From: Bacteroidetes bacterium UBA7674
GTDB lineage: Bacteria; Bacteroidota; Bacteroidia; Chitinophagales; Chitinophagaceae
Reading direction: 5' to 3'
Assembly (NCBI GenBank): GCA_002483105.1
Contig: DLHG01000013.1
Span: forward strand, 992,001-1,056,000
DNA length: 64,000 nucleotides
The notes under the pieces: generated by a model
Databases searched by the model: none
What the model was told of the DNA's origin: nothing
The model's input: the letters and a program-made list of their open reading frames with translations, nothing else
In this document: positions 25,429 to 34,211 of the stretch, piece after piece
Layout: each line of letters starts with the position of its first letter
Position numbering within the stretch: the stretch's first letter is position 1
Translations under genes and position numbers: made by a program

Positions 25429-26250
25429 TCACTTCTCATACTTCTGCAACGGACTACCCGGCTCTTTCAAAAAGTGTTTATACACCAACTTATCCGCCAA
25501 CGCAGGAAACAACTTATTCAGCCATACAGTTAGCTTACCCTGCCCTGTCATCACAATAGTACGTTTACGGGCAGCCATAGCATCGCGGATGATGCGGGCA
25601 CATTCTTCAGCGGTCATGAGCTTACCTTCTTCCAGTGGTGTATCGCCTTGCGCGGTACCATCTGCTGAACGGGCAACATTGCGGATATTGGAAGCGGTAA
25701 AACTTGGACATACCCACATTACATGCGTGCCTGTGCGGAGCAGTTCTGTACGCAACGCTTCCAGGAAACCATGCATGGCAAATTTAGAGGCCGAATACCC
25801 GGTACGCGCAGGCAATCCGCGATAACCGGCTATTGAGGAAACACCTACTATAATACCTTTATTTTCTTTAATAGAAGAGAGAGCGAATTTCGTACAATAG
25901 ACCGCCCCCCAGAAGTTGATATCCATCAGTTCTTTCAATACCGACAGGTCCACCTCATCAAAAAGGGCACGCATACTGGTCCCCGCATTATTGATCAGGA
26001 CATCTACCCTTCCCCATTTCGTCACAGTACCGTCAATAAAGGCTTTACAGTCTTCTTCACGGCTTACATCTGCAGGCATTAAAAAGAGATTAGATTTATC
26101 CACACCGGCGAAAACCTCCTCCAATTTTGAAAGATTTCGGGCGCAAACCGCTACTTTTGCCCCGCTATTCAGAAAAACCTCTGCCAGCGCTTTACCAATG
26201 CCTGATGATGCGCCGGTAATGGCCACCACCTTATCCTGAAATGTGTACAT
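25429..26250 (-). CDS. Short-chain dehydrogenase/reductase
   Basis: A 273-residue SDR. The cofactor loop TGASSGIG is at 14-21, NNAG near 88-91, catalytic Ser in VSSIAGY and the YSASK motif near 155-159. An Arg after the second strand (CARNLSK) suggests NADP(H). The C-terminal tail (KHFLKEPGSPLQ) resembles membrane-associated SDRs. Substrate unknown. A -7 box TACCTTTG lies at 26274-26267. Confidence 0.9.
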   Translation of the reverse strand: MYTFQDKVVAITGASSGIGKALAEVFLNSGAKVAVCARNLSKLEEVFAGVDKSNLFLMPADVSREEDCKAFIDGTVTKWGRVDVLINNAGTSMRALFDEVDLSVLKELMDINFWGAVYCTKFALSSIKENKGIIVGVSSIAGYRGLPARTGYSASKFAMHGFLEALRTELLRTGTHVMWVCPSFTASNIRNVARSADGTAQGDTPLEEGKLMTAEECARIIRDAMAARKRTIVMTGQGKLTVWLNKLFPALADKLVYKHFLKEPGSPLQKYEK

Positions 26251-26266
26251 AGCGGAAATTGTGGTG

Positions 26267-26274
26267 CAAAGGTA
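26267..26274 (-). promoter_or_regulatory. -7 box TACCTTTG of the SDR gene
   Basis: Perfect TAnnTTTG match on the minus strand, 17 bases before ATG 26250. Confidence 0.45.
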
Positions 26275-26402
26275 AAAGACTAGTTGGAAAGGTGCATCAC
26301 AATGGCTTGATTATATAAGCTTATACACATTGTGTTGATAAAGTGAATAGCATTGTAGGTATGAATTTTTTATTTTTCATTTAAATACATTCAAACACAG
26401 TC

Positions 26403-26858
26403 ATGAAAGTATTAATTATCATGGGTTCTCAGAGTGATGAGGCCGTTATGAAAGAAGGTCAGAACTGGTTGAACTGGTTCGGAATTGAAAACAATATGAT
26501 AGTTGCGTCTGCACACCGTAATCCTGATCAGGTACGTGAGCTGATGGTAACCGCTAAAGAAAAAGGTTATGGCGCAATTATTGCAGCAGCTGGTATGGCG
26601 GCAGCACTTCCGGGTGTATGCGCTGCATATACTTCATTACCGGTTTTCGGCGTTCCATTAGATGGAGGTTTACCGGGTGGTATAGATGCTCTTTACAGTA
26701 TAGTACAAATGCCTGCGGGCTTACCTGTTGGTACACTTGCGGTTGGTAAAGCCGGTGCAAGAAATGCAGCTGCCCTTTGCGCGCGCGTCTTCGCACTGAG
26801 CGATGATAAAATTGCTGGAAGACTCGAAGAGTTCAAAGCGAACGGCTACAAAATTTGA
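26403..26858 (+). CDS. purE: N5-carboxyaminoimidazole ribonucleotide mutase PurE
   Basis: A 151-residue enzyme of purine synthesis that converts N5-CAIR to CAIR. Seen are the nucleotide loop MGSQSDEAVM at 8-17, the catalytic SAHRNPD near 40-46, AAGMAAALPGV near 62-72, and QMPAGLPVGTLAVG. In E. coli PurE the third block contains a His (GAAHLPG) that is Ala here, a variant I believe is common in Bacteroidota. No purK is adjacent. PhoH follows 75 bases downstream. Confidence 0.93.
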   Translation: MKVLIIMGSQSDEAVMKEGQNWLNWFGIENNMIVASAHRNPDQVRELMVTAKEKGYGAIIAAAGMAAALPGVCAAYTSLPVFGVPLDGGLPGGIDALYSIVQMPAGLPVGTLAVGKAGARNAAALCARVFALSDDKIAGRLEEFKANGYKI

Positions 26859-26933
26859 TAGCGTTTTTATAACGTTATCGTAACAACCGTTCAACCTGTT
26901 TCTTCGTAATTTCAGATTATTCACAACTCTAAA

Positions 26934-27989
26934 ATGGAGGGAACTTTGACAGAAGCGATCATTAATCTGGAGACAGTTAACCCGATTGAATTCTTCGGGA
27001 TTAACAACAACAAATTCGACATCTTAAAACGCAAATTTCCGCTGCTTAAGATATTATCCCGCGGTTCGCAAATTAAATTGTCAGGGCAGCCCGAAGAAGT
27101 AGCCAACGCACAAGTCAAAATCGGACAGGTAATAAAATACCTGGAGCGCAATGGCCATCTCTCTGAAAGCTACTTCTCGCAAATACTGGGCGACGAAGAA
27201 ACAGGAGAAACAATTACGGAAGACCTTTCAGGTGGCAACGACATCCTGGTGTTCGGGCCTAACGGCAAGGTTATCCGCGCCAAGACCCAGAACCAGAAGC
27301 TCATGGCAAGTGTATCGGAGAAAAACGATATCATATTTGCCATAGGCCCTGCCGGTACAGGTAAAACCTACACGGCTGTTGCTCTCGCGGTAAGAGCCCT
27401 GAAAAACAAGGCGGTAAGAAAGATCATCCTTACTCGTCCCGCGGTGGAAGCTGGTGAAAGCCTCGGTTTCCTGCCCGGTGATCTGAAGGAAAAGATCGAT
27501 CCGTACCTGAGGCCATTATATGATGCGCTTGATGATATGCTGCCAAGCGATAAGCTGAACTACTATATGGCCAACCGTATAATAGAGATAGCACCACTGG
27601 CTTACATGCGCGGACGTACACTGGATAATTCCTTTATTATATTGGATGAAGCCCAGAACTCTACCGACCTGCAACTGAAGATGTTCTTAACACGTATAGG
27701 CCCATCTGCTAAGGCCATCATAACGGGTGACCTTACACAGGTGGATCTGCCGAAGAACCAACGTTCAGGTTTGGGCAAAGCAACACGTATTCTGAAAGGC
27801 ATAGATGGCATTGCCCATATAGAACTCGATGAATCGGATGTGGTAAGGCACAGGTTGGTGAAATCAATCATCCGTGCCTACGATAAAGAGCAGAATGTGG
27901 AAGACGAACTGGAAGAAAAGAAATTCCAGGAACGCGCTGCCATGTATGAAAAGAACCGCGAGCGTTTCGACCAGAGAAACAGTAAATAG
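26934..27989 (+). CDS. PhoH-family ATPase
   Basis: A 351-residue protein with an N-terminal KH-like region (about 1-100) and the PhoH ATPase core: Walker A GPAGTGKT near 139-146, LTRPAVEAGESLGFLPGD, and Walker B IILDEAQN near 236. Members (YbeZ-like) are RNA helicases or ATPases that often pair with the YbeY endoribonuclease; no ybeY is adjacent here. The tail is highly charged, probably coiled. A terminator follows. Confidence 0.92.
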   Translation: MEGTLTEAIINLETVNPIEFFGINNNKFDILKRKFPLLKILSRGSQIKLSGQPEEVANAQVKIGQVIKYLERNGHLSESYFSQILGDEETGETITEDLSGGNDILVFGPNGKVIRAKTQNQKLMASVSEKNDIIFAIGPAGTGKTYTAVALAVRALKNKAVRKIILTRPAVEAGESLGFLPGDLKEKIDPYLRPLYDALDDMLPSDKLNYYMANRIIEIAPLAYMRGRTLDNSFIILDEAQNSTDLQLKMFLTRIGPSAKAIITGDLTQVDLPKNQRSGLGKATRILKGIDGIAHIELDESDVVRHRLVKSIIRAYDKEQNVEDELEEKKFQERAAMYEKNRERFDQRNSK

Positions 27990-28011
27990 ATCAGTTAATT
28001 AATGCAATACT

Positions 28012-28041
28012 AAAAGGCTTGACTTATGTCAGGCCTTTTTA
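28012..28041 (+). terminator. Terminator after the PhoH gene
   Basis: Stem AAAGGCTTGAC/GTCAGGCCTTT with one G.U pair, followed by TTTATTTG, 23 bases after the stop. Confidence 0.85.
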
Positions 28042-28081
28042 TTTGTTTTAATATCTTCGCAATTCCTGGAACACCATAAAC

Positions 28082-28531
28082 ATGATCAACCTTATAAGAA
28101 CTGATTCTTCAAACGAAGACTATCGCAAACTCGTACTGGAACTGGATAAAGACCTGGCAGAAAGAGATGGAGATGATGCACCTTTCTTCGCGCAGTATAA
28201 TAAGAGCGATGATATAAAGTACACCATTGTTGCTTACGACGATGGAATTCCCGTTGGCAGCGGAGCTATAAAGGAATATGAAGATGGCGTTGTCGAAGTG
28301 AAAAGAATGTATGTGCCGCCCGTGCATCGTGGTAAGGGCATTGCTTCTGTTGTGCTAAAAGACCTGGAACAATGGGCAAAGGAATTAGGTTACTCCAAAG
28401 CGATATTGGAAACGGGTAAGAAGATGCCTGAGGCTATCAGGGTGTATAACAAGAACGGCTATGCGCTGATACCGAATTATGGTCAGTATGCGGGTGTGGA
28501 AGAGAGTGTTTGCTTTGAGAAGTTTCTTTAG
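28082..28531 (+). CDS. GNAT-family N-acetyltransferase
   Basis: A 149-residue acetyltransferase. The acetyl-CoA motif A reads VKRMYVPPVHRGKGIAS, with the Q/R-x-x-G-x-G/A loop HRGKGIAS, followed by the GYSKAILETG strand and YNKNGYALIPNYG. The substrate cannot be told. A bidirectional terminator separates it from the convergent T9SS gene. Confidence 0.88.
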   Translation: MINLIRTDSSNEDYRKLVLELDKDLAERDGDDAPFFAQYNKSDDIKYTIVAYDDGIPVGSGAIKEYEDGVVEVKRMYVPPVHRGKGIASVVLKDLEQWAKELGYSKAILETGKKMPEAIRVYNKNGYALIPNYGQYAGVEESVCFEKFL

Positions 28532-28573
28532 TTAACGACACTACTTAACAATAACTAAGTTATTAAGACAAAA

Positions 28574-28599
28574 AAAGAGGGCTCACGCGAGCCCTCTTT
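28574..28599. terminator. Bidirectional terminator
   Basis: AAAGAGGGCTC and GAGCCCTCTTT around a CACG-type loop, with A and T tracts on both sides. It serves the GNAT gene and the convergent T9SS gene. Confidence 0.85.
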
Positions 28600-28620
28600 G
28601 ATATTTGACTATTATTTGAA

Positions 28621-30363
28621 TTAATGTACTACTACCATCTTCTTAACTTCAGATGAGCCGGAGGATGTTTGTAACTGGTACATATACATGCCTGCAGGTA
28701 GATTTGTTTCGTTGAAGCGGATAGATGTTGAATTAGGTGACAGTTGATACTTGCGGAGCAATTGTCCAGTCATACCATATAGTACAACTACCGCGTTTTT
28801 CTCATCTACGGGCAGCGCATAGGTAATGGTTGCCTCTCCTGCTGATGGATTAGGTACAGGATCCGACAGGAACAATGCTTCTTTGACGATCGTAGTTACT
28901 TCAACAGGCAGCGGGCATTGTGTCAGGTACATAGAATCATGAATACGGGCAAAATACCCATCAGCGCTACCTACAGACGTTAATGTTGTAGTACCAAAAT
29001 TGCCTGAATTACGGAAGAAGCCACCCAGGTAAATTTGTTTTCCCTTTCCTTTTGCTATTGCATTACCCCGGTCATCATCACCTGAGGCACCGGCCGTCGT
29101 TACCCATTTCCATTTACCCTCAGGGGTGATGCGGGCTACAAAGCTTTGTACGCCCAAACCATTTACAGGGAGTATAAGGCTATCGCCGAATTTCGCACCA
29201 TCGTTAATATCGCCGCATACATACACGTTACATTTATCATCCGCCCAAACATCGTTGCCACGCTCAGAACCGAGGTCGCTACCGGCACGTTTGCCCCAGA
29301 TTGCGGTACCTGTTTGAGCATCCATTTTCATGATAAATACATCTCTTTTATCATAGTTCTTTACAACAACAGTATCCATAATGAGTGAATCACGATGCTC
29401 ACCTGTGATGTAGATATGGCCGTCTTTATCATAACAGATACCATTGGCCCAGTCATCCTTATCGCTTGCAGCCCTGTTAGCCCATTTGTACACACCTGCA
29501 GAATCATACTTTATTACAAAGCAGTCATAGTCACCCACAGAGTACAGCTGATCGGTACCAAAGGTCCTTGTGCTGTCATAACCACCGGTAACGTAAACGC
29601 CACCGAGGTCATCAACACAAGTAGCAACGTCCCGTTCTACATATTTAAAAGTAGTGGAATCATAAGGCAGGTGGCCAAATGCACGCACCCACTGGAAAAC
29701 CCCACCGCTATCCAATTTTGCCAGCCAGTAGCAGTGATGGTTAGGCGCTATGTTGGGATTTTGTGCAGTTAAAGGAACCCCGCCAGCTCTTACTTCATTT
29801 CCGGACATAAAACCGGACACATAAATATTACCCCACTTATCTATAGATACATCCTGGCCCTGATCATCGCCACCATCACTTGTTACAAAGGAGCCCCAAA
29901 GTTGGGTGCCGTCGGGAGCCAGCTTTAATATAAAGCACTGATCTCCCCAACCACCAACAGTAGTGGTAATATTTATAGGAGGAAAGTTAATACCTGAACC
30001 TTCCCAATACGTACCGGTAATTACGCAATAGCCGGCACTGTCAACGTCCATACCTAATACACGATCGTCGTAGTGAGCGCCTCCGGCTCTTGCCCAAAGG
30101 CAAACGCCGTTACTGTCAAGTTTCGCAACGAAGGCTTCTTTACTGTAATTATTTTCAACGAAATTCAGCACAAGCGCGTTAGTACCTATTGTAATAGCAT
30201 CACTGAAATAGCCCGCGATGTATACGTTGCCCAGTCCATCTGTTTTTACACAGGTTACCTTGTCGCTTTGCGTACTGCCAATACTCTGTGCCCAATTAAA
30301 GCTCTGAGCCTTGGAGGCATGAGCAATAAACAGGGCAAACAATAGTGTATATATTCTTTTCAT
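28621..30363 (-). CDS. T9SS cargo protein with SBBP-type beta-propeller repeats
   Basis: A 580-residue secreted protein: signal peptide MKRIYTLLFALFIAHASKAQ, then about seven repeats containing D-x-x-GNVYIAGYF-type strands (GLGNVYIAGYFSD, KWGNIYVSGFMSG, KDGHIYITGEHRD, CNVYVCGDIND). It ends in a type A T9SS sorting domain (about 500-580: PVPNPSAGEATITY, LPAGMYMYQL, KKMVV). It should cross the outer membrane through the T9SS. Role unknown; such propellers are often adhesion or binding modules. It lies downstream of dispersed repeats. Confidence 0.9.
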   Translation of the reverse strand: MKRIYTLLFALFIAHASKAQSFNWAQSIGSTQSDKVTCVKTDGLGNVYIAGYFSDAITIGTNALVLNFVENNYSKEAFVAKLDSNGVCLWARAGGAHYDDRVLGMDVDSAGYCVITGTYWEGSGINFPPINITTTVGGWGDQCFILKLAPDGTQLWGSFVTSDGGDDQGQDVSIDKWGNIYVSGFMSGNEVRAGGVPLTAQNPNIAPNHHCYWLAKLDSGGVFQWVRAFGHLPYDSTTFKYVERDVATCVDDLGGVYVTGGYDSTRTFGTDQLYSVGDYDCFVIKYDSAGVYKWANRAASDKDDWANGICYDKDGHIYITGEHRDSLIMDTVVVKNYDKRDVFIMKMDAQTGTAIWGKRAGSDLGSERGNDVWADDKCNVYVCGDINDGAKFGDSLILPVNGLGVQSFVARITPEGKWKWVTTAGASGDDDRGNAIAKGKGKQIYLGGFFRNSGNFGTTTLTSVGSADGYFARIHDSMYLTQCPLPVEVTTIVKEALFLSDPVPNPSAGEATITYALPVDEKNAVVVLYGMTGQLLRKYQLSPNSTSIRFNETNLPAGMYMYQLQTSSGSSEVKKMVVVH

Positions 30364-30608
30364 AAGGAGTGTATGTTACTTTGACATTAAACTATTATTA
30401 AATCTAGTAAAAATATTGGGATTATCTCATTTTATACCAGGCTGGTTATCTACTTTAAAATGGGGATTAACCTGGAATTAATGAATCTGGTTGATTGACG
30501 GGAGTTGACATCCCACTAGCCTCGTTATTCGCTGTCGCTCATGAGAAAGTTCGCTTGCACACACAAAAAGCCTTCGCATAAAGGGGGAATGTATCGTGTG
30601 GGCTTATC

Positions 30609-30692
30609 GCGAGCACACCTCCCACAACTAGCAAAACCCGCCGTAAACGGCTGTTTTGCTAGTGTCTCCTCCTAAAAACAGGAGAGGAGTTT
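30609..30692 (-). repeat. Structured dispersed element, copy 2
   Basis: Read on the minus strand: a CTCC/GGAG hairpin, then ACTAGCAAAAC/GTTTTGCTAGT (11 perfect pairs enclosing GCCGT/ACGGC), then GTGGGAGG and a CTCGC end. It has the same order as 23822-23899 with compensating changes in the arms. The rest of the gap 30364-30608 shows no gene. Confidence 0.65.
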
Positions 30693-30710
30693 GAAAAATA
30701 TTTTAAGATA

Positions 30711-30741
30711 CATAGGGGTATTTGGCTGGTGGGCTGTCTTA
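30711..30741 (+). promoter_or_regulatory. ECF promoter, copy A (sigma factor gene)
   Basis: CATAGGGGTA, 14 bases, TGTCTTA, 62 bases before the sigma ATG at 30804. Identical halves and spacing recur at 34161, 35392 and 36274, which suggests the sigma factor activates its own gene. Confidence 0.85.
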
Positions 30742-30803
30742 TATACTAAAAGCAGCCTTTGGAAGAAGCGATTATCTTTGTCCCGAACCACCTGCCCGTA
30801 AGA

Positions 30804-31376
30804 ATGAACGTTAATAGTACAGGAATAGTCTATACCGCGGTAGATAGGGAAATAGCTTTTGAAAGAGCCTTTAAAGAGCACTTTAAAGCCCTGCACGCGT
30901 ATGCCTTCACTATAATAAGGGACGAGGAGAATGCGGAGGAAATCGTTCAGAACGTATTTTTCAAGCTTTGGGAGAAAAAGGAGCAAATGGAGGCGATCAC
31001 GTCTCTGAAGGCCTACCTGTATAAGGCGACCTATAACGACAGCCTGAACTACCTGAAACATACCAAAGTAAGGGCTGCCTACGAAACTTATGTAAGATCA
31101 AGCAATAGCGAAGGAAGTAACGCCATAGATACACTCAGCACAAAGGAACTACAAGCGAAAATAGATAAGGCACTGAATGAACTGCCGGAGCAATGCCGGA
31201 CTATCTTCCAGATGAGCAGGTTTGAAGAATTGAAATATCGAGAAATAGCAGAACAATTAAATCTGTCAGTAAAAACAGTAGAAAATCAAATGGGGAAAGC
31301 GTTGAAAGTGTTGCGGGAGAAATTGGCGGATTGCCTACCCTTATTGTTCATCCTAATATTCTTAACCCACAAATAA
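30804..31376 (+). CDS. ECF RNA polymerase sigma factor, FecI-like
   Basis: A 190-residue sigma-70 of the Bacteroidota FecI type. Region 2 is FKEHFKALHAYAFTIIRDEENAEEIVQNVF at about 18-50; region 4 has LKYREIAEQLNLSVKTVENQ near 147-166, a clear helix-turn-helix. The frame begins at TTG 30759, but ATG 30804 matches the family N-terminus. The anti-sigma gene follows after 6 bases. The promoter upstream is identical to three promoters in the next 6 kb, the likely regulon. Confidence 0.93.
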   Translation: MNVNSTGIVYTAVDREIAFERAFKEHFKALHAYAFTIIRDEENAEEIVQNVFFKLWEKKEQMEAITSLKAYLYKATYNDSLNYLKHTKVRAAYETYVRSSNSEGSNAIDTLSTKELQAKIDKALNELPEQCRTIFQMSRFEELKYREIAEQLNLSVKTVENQMGKALKVLREKLADCLPLLFILIFLTHK

Positions 31377-31382
31377 AACAGC

Positions 31383-32372
31383 ATGAGAGCGAATTTTAGC
31401 AATGTAAATGAAGAGCTGCTGGTGAAGTATTTGTTGGGTGAGGCCAATGAAGCTGAACGCGATGAAGTGGCCGACTGGATGAATGCCGGCGAAGAGAATA
31501 AAAAATATTACGAACACTTTGCCCTGATATGGAATGAAAGCAAGAAGATAGAAGCTACCAGCAATGTGAATGTAGAAGACGCTTGGAACAAGTTCCGGGA
31601 GCGGAAAGCGGAAAAAGAGAACAGGGAAACGAGAGTTATGGAGTTTCCGGCAGCAAATAAGTTCAATTGGGTAAGAGCTGCGGCCATACTGGTCTTACTG
31701 GCAGGCGCAGGATGGCTGACCTATACATTAGGGGTTGGCAATAGCGGAAGTGTGATGGCAGTAAATTCAGGTAATGCCGTGCTGATTGATACCCTACCCG
31801 ATGGCTCGGTGGTGACGATGAATAAAAATTCATCTATCACATACAACAGTAAATTTAATGGAGATATTCGATCGGTGAAGCTGGAAGGTGAAGCATTCTT
31901 TAATGTAGCTCCTGACAAAGAACACCCTTTTGTGATAGATGTGAACGGCGCAACAGTAACTGTCGTTGGTACTGCCTTTAACGTAAAAAACACCGGTGAT
32001 AAGACAGTGGTGACAGTAGAGAGCGGCATAGTGGATGTTGCCAAGAACCAGAGAGGCGTTCGGTTGTTGCCTAATGAGCAGGCCACAGTATTAGGCACAA
32101 GAGACGCGCCAATAAAGAGCAACAGCACCGACAATCTATACAATTACTATAAGACCAAAACTTTTGTTTGTAACAATACACCTCTGTCTAGGCTGGTGGA
32201 TGTGCTGAATGAAGCCTATGGTGTAAAGATCGTAATAGAAAATGAACAGATGGAATATCGTACCATCACCACTACCTTCGAACAGGATTCACTACAGGAA
32301 ATATTCAATGTACTGGAGAAGCATTACAATATACAAGCCAGTAAAGAAGGAGATAAAATAATACTACAGTAG
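31383..32372 (+). CDS. FecR-like anti-sigma factor
   Basis: A 329-residue membrane protein. The cytoplasmic anti-sigma part occupies 1-95 (LLVKYLLGEANEAERDEVADWM), one membrane helix lies near 98-117, and the periplasmic FecR domain is at about 140-235 (LPDGSVVTMNKNSSI, VEGEAFFNV-like LEGEAFFNVAPDKEHPF, VVGTAFNV). A C-terminal DUF4974/STN-like domain covers 255-329. It should hold the sigma factor inactive until an outer-membrane partner signals. The next gene carries an STN domain, the usual FecR-contacting module. Confidence 0.93.
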   Translation: MRANFSNVNEELLVKYLLGEANEAERDEVADWMNAGEENKKYYEHFALIWNESKKIEATSNVNVEDAWNKFRERKAEKENRETRVMEFPAANKFNWVRAAAILVLLAGAGWLTYTLGVGNSGSVMAVNSGNAVLIDTLPDGSVVTMNKNSSITYNSKFNGDIRSVKLEGEAFFNVAPDKEHPFVIDVNGATVTVVGTAFNVKNTGDKTVVTVESGIVDVAKNQRGVRLLPNEQATVLGTRDAPIKSNSTDNLYNYYKTKTFVCNNTPLSRLVDVLNEAYGVKIVIENEQMEYRTITTTFEQDSLQEIFNVLEKHYNIQASKEGDKIILQ

Positions 32373-32381
32373 CATACAGCA

Positions 32382-34145
32382 ATGAATTCGCAACATAGCC
32401 GGACCAGAATAATACTTATCATACTTGCAGCGTTCCTGATATCCGTATCAGCGAACGCTCAAAGTCATTTGAACAAGAAGATAACCCTGGTTGCCAATAA
32501 GGAGAAATTGGGTAACGTCCTGAAAAACATAGAGCAACAGGGAAACTTCTTTTTTTCATACGTTGGCAATACCGTAGAAGTGAATAATACTGTAAGCATT
32601 AATGTTCAGAACAAGACTGTGAGACAGGCGCTGGATATATTATTTGAAGGCCAATTAGAGTACGATGAGACCGATAAGCATGTAATTCTGAAGAAAGCTC
32701 CCATGCAGTCGTGGTATGCAAGTGGCTATGTTTATGATAAAAGTACCGGTGAGAAATTGAGCAATGCCAGTGTGTATGAAAGAAGACAACTTGTATCTAC
32801 GATGACGGACAATGATGGTTTCTACCGATTGAAGCTGAAAGACAAGACACAACCGGCAGAAATAAGCATCAGCAAAGCATATTATATAGACACCACTATT
32901 ACTATAAAACCTGTAACTGAACAGCAACTTACCGTGAGTATTAACCCAAGGGAAATGCTACTTGATACTATTGTAATCAACTCTAATAATGTAGAAGGTA
33001 CATGGCTTGGTAACTTCTTTCTCTCGTCCAGGCAGAAGATGCAGAGTATCAACATGTCGAAATTCTTTGTCAATATGCCGGTACAGACATCACTTACACC
33101 GGGGCTGGGTACACACGGCAGAATGAGCAGCCAGGTAGTGAACAAATTCTCCCTGAATGTGATAGGAGGCCATACTGCAGGCACCAATGGAGCGGAAATA
33201 GGATTGTTGTTCAATATAAACAGGAAAGACGCGAAATATTTTCAGCTGGCAGGCGCTTTCAATCTTGTAGGTGGTAATGTATATGGCACGCAGATAGGTG
33301 GCCTTTACAACCAGGTATTGGACTCCGTAGAAGGTGTACAAATATCAGGCTTCGCCAACTACGTAAGAGGGTCTGTTGACGGCACAGAAATAGGTGGATT
33401 TTCCAATTATATAAAAAACGAATTGAAAGGCTCACAGATAGCCGGCTTTGCAAACATTGTGGGGGGCACATCAGAAGGCATGCAAGTAGGTGGCTTTACC
33501 AACGTTGTAGCCGGGGACGTAAGCGGGGTACAAATAACAGGCGGGATCAATATAGCAGCAAAAGAAATGAACGGCGTACAGCTCGGTGGTCTATTCAATT
33601 ACGCTAAAAAACTGGACGGTGTGCAGATAGGTTTTTTCAACTATGCAGATACCTCTACGGGATATAGCCTTGGCTTTCTCAGCTTTGTACGGAAAGGATA
33701 CCATAAACTGAGTCTCTCCACGAACGAGGTTTTCAATGTAAACGCTGCATTCAAAACAGGCAATACTAAATATTACAGCATTCTATTCCTGAGCGCCAAC
33801 ATTGGCAATAGCCAAGCATATTCATATGGATATGGTGCGGGTACTGAGATAAAATTGGCAAAGAAACTGGCTTTGTCGCCTGAATTGTCGGCTCACTACC
33901 TGTATATGGGAGGGGGAGTTTGGGATGTAAACATACTATGCCGGGGTACGCTGAACCTGCAATATAAGTTTGGTAAGATGTTTACCGTATTTGCCGGCCC
34001 GGCTTATTCTTACTACTATACCGACCAAACTGTATTCTTCAAAGACTATAAGTCTCACCCTGCCCCTGCCGGTTACCGAGTGGAAAATCAGGGTGGCGGA
34101 TGGAGCAGCTGGATAGGCTGGAATGTGGGTATCAATATTTTCTAA
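32382..34145 (+). CDS. STN-domain outer-membrane protein with surface repeats
   Basis: A 587-residue protein: signal peptide to about residue 27, STN domain at about 30-105 (KEKLGNVLKNIEQQGNFFFSY, VRQALDILFEG), a carboxypeptidase-regulatory-like beta-sandwich at about 110-190 (GYVYDKSTGEKLSNASVYE), then about eight repeats of G-x-Q-I-x-G-F-x-N with a 20-22 residue period (about 290-425). A beta-rich C-terminus probably forms a small barrel. The repeats resemble LA_2272-type surface repeats. STN domains normally sit on TonB-dependent receptors and touch FecR; here no plug or receptor barrel is present. It starts 9 bases after the FecR gene. Confidence 0.82.
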   Translation: MNSQHSRTRIILIILAAFLISVSANAQSHLNKKITLVANKEKLGNVLKNIEQQGNFFFSYVGNTVEVNNTVSINVQNKTVRQALDILFEGQLEYDETDKHVILKKAPMQSWYASGYVYDKSTGEKLSNASVYERRQLVSTMTDNDGFYRLKLKDKTQPAEISISKAYYIDTTITIKPVTEQQLTVSINPREMLLDTIVINSNNVEGTWLGNFFLSSRQKMQSINMSKFFVNMPVQTSLTPGLGTHGRMSSQVVNKFSLNVIGGHTAGTNGAEIGLLFNINRKDAKYFQLAGAFNLVGGNVYGTQIGGLYNQVLDSVEGVQISGFANYVRGSVDGTEIGGFSNYIKNELKGSQIAGFANIVGGTSEGMQVGGFTNVVAGDVSGVQITGGINIAAKEMNGVQLGGLFNYAKKLDGVQIGFFNYADTSTGYSLGFLSFVRKGYHKLSLSTNEVFNVNAAFKTGNTKYYSILFLSANIGNSQAYSYGYGAGTEIKLAKKLALSPELSAHYLYMGGGVWDVNILCRGTLNLQYKFGKMFTVFAGPAYSYYYTDQTVFFKDYKSHPAPAGYRVENQGGGWSSWIGWNVGINIF

Positions 34146-34160
34146 AAGATATATAGCGGG

Positions 34161-34191
34161 CATAGGGGTAAAGTAAAAGTGGGTTGTCTTA
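34161..34191 (+). promoter_or_regulatory. ECF promoter, copy B
   Basis: CATAGGGGTA, 14 bases, TGTCTTA, ending 20 bases before ATG 34212. It begins 15 bases after the stop codon of the STN gene. Confidence 0.85.
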
Positions 34192-34211
34192 CTATCAAAC
34201 AAGCAATTTTT

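Noticed and set aside
26934..27989. Phosphate-starvation regulator role for PhoH
   Set aside because: No pho genes or Pho box nearby; the family name is historical and the ATPase is better placed in RNA metabolism.
32382..34145. TonB-dependent receptor call for the STN protein
   Set aside because: STN and a carboxypeptidase-like domain are present, but no plug motifs follow and the protein is too short for a 22-strand barrel.
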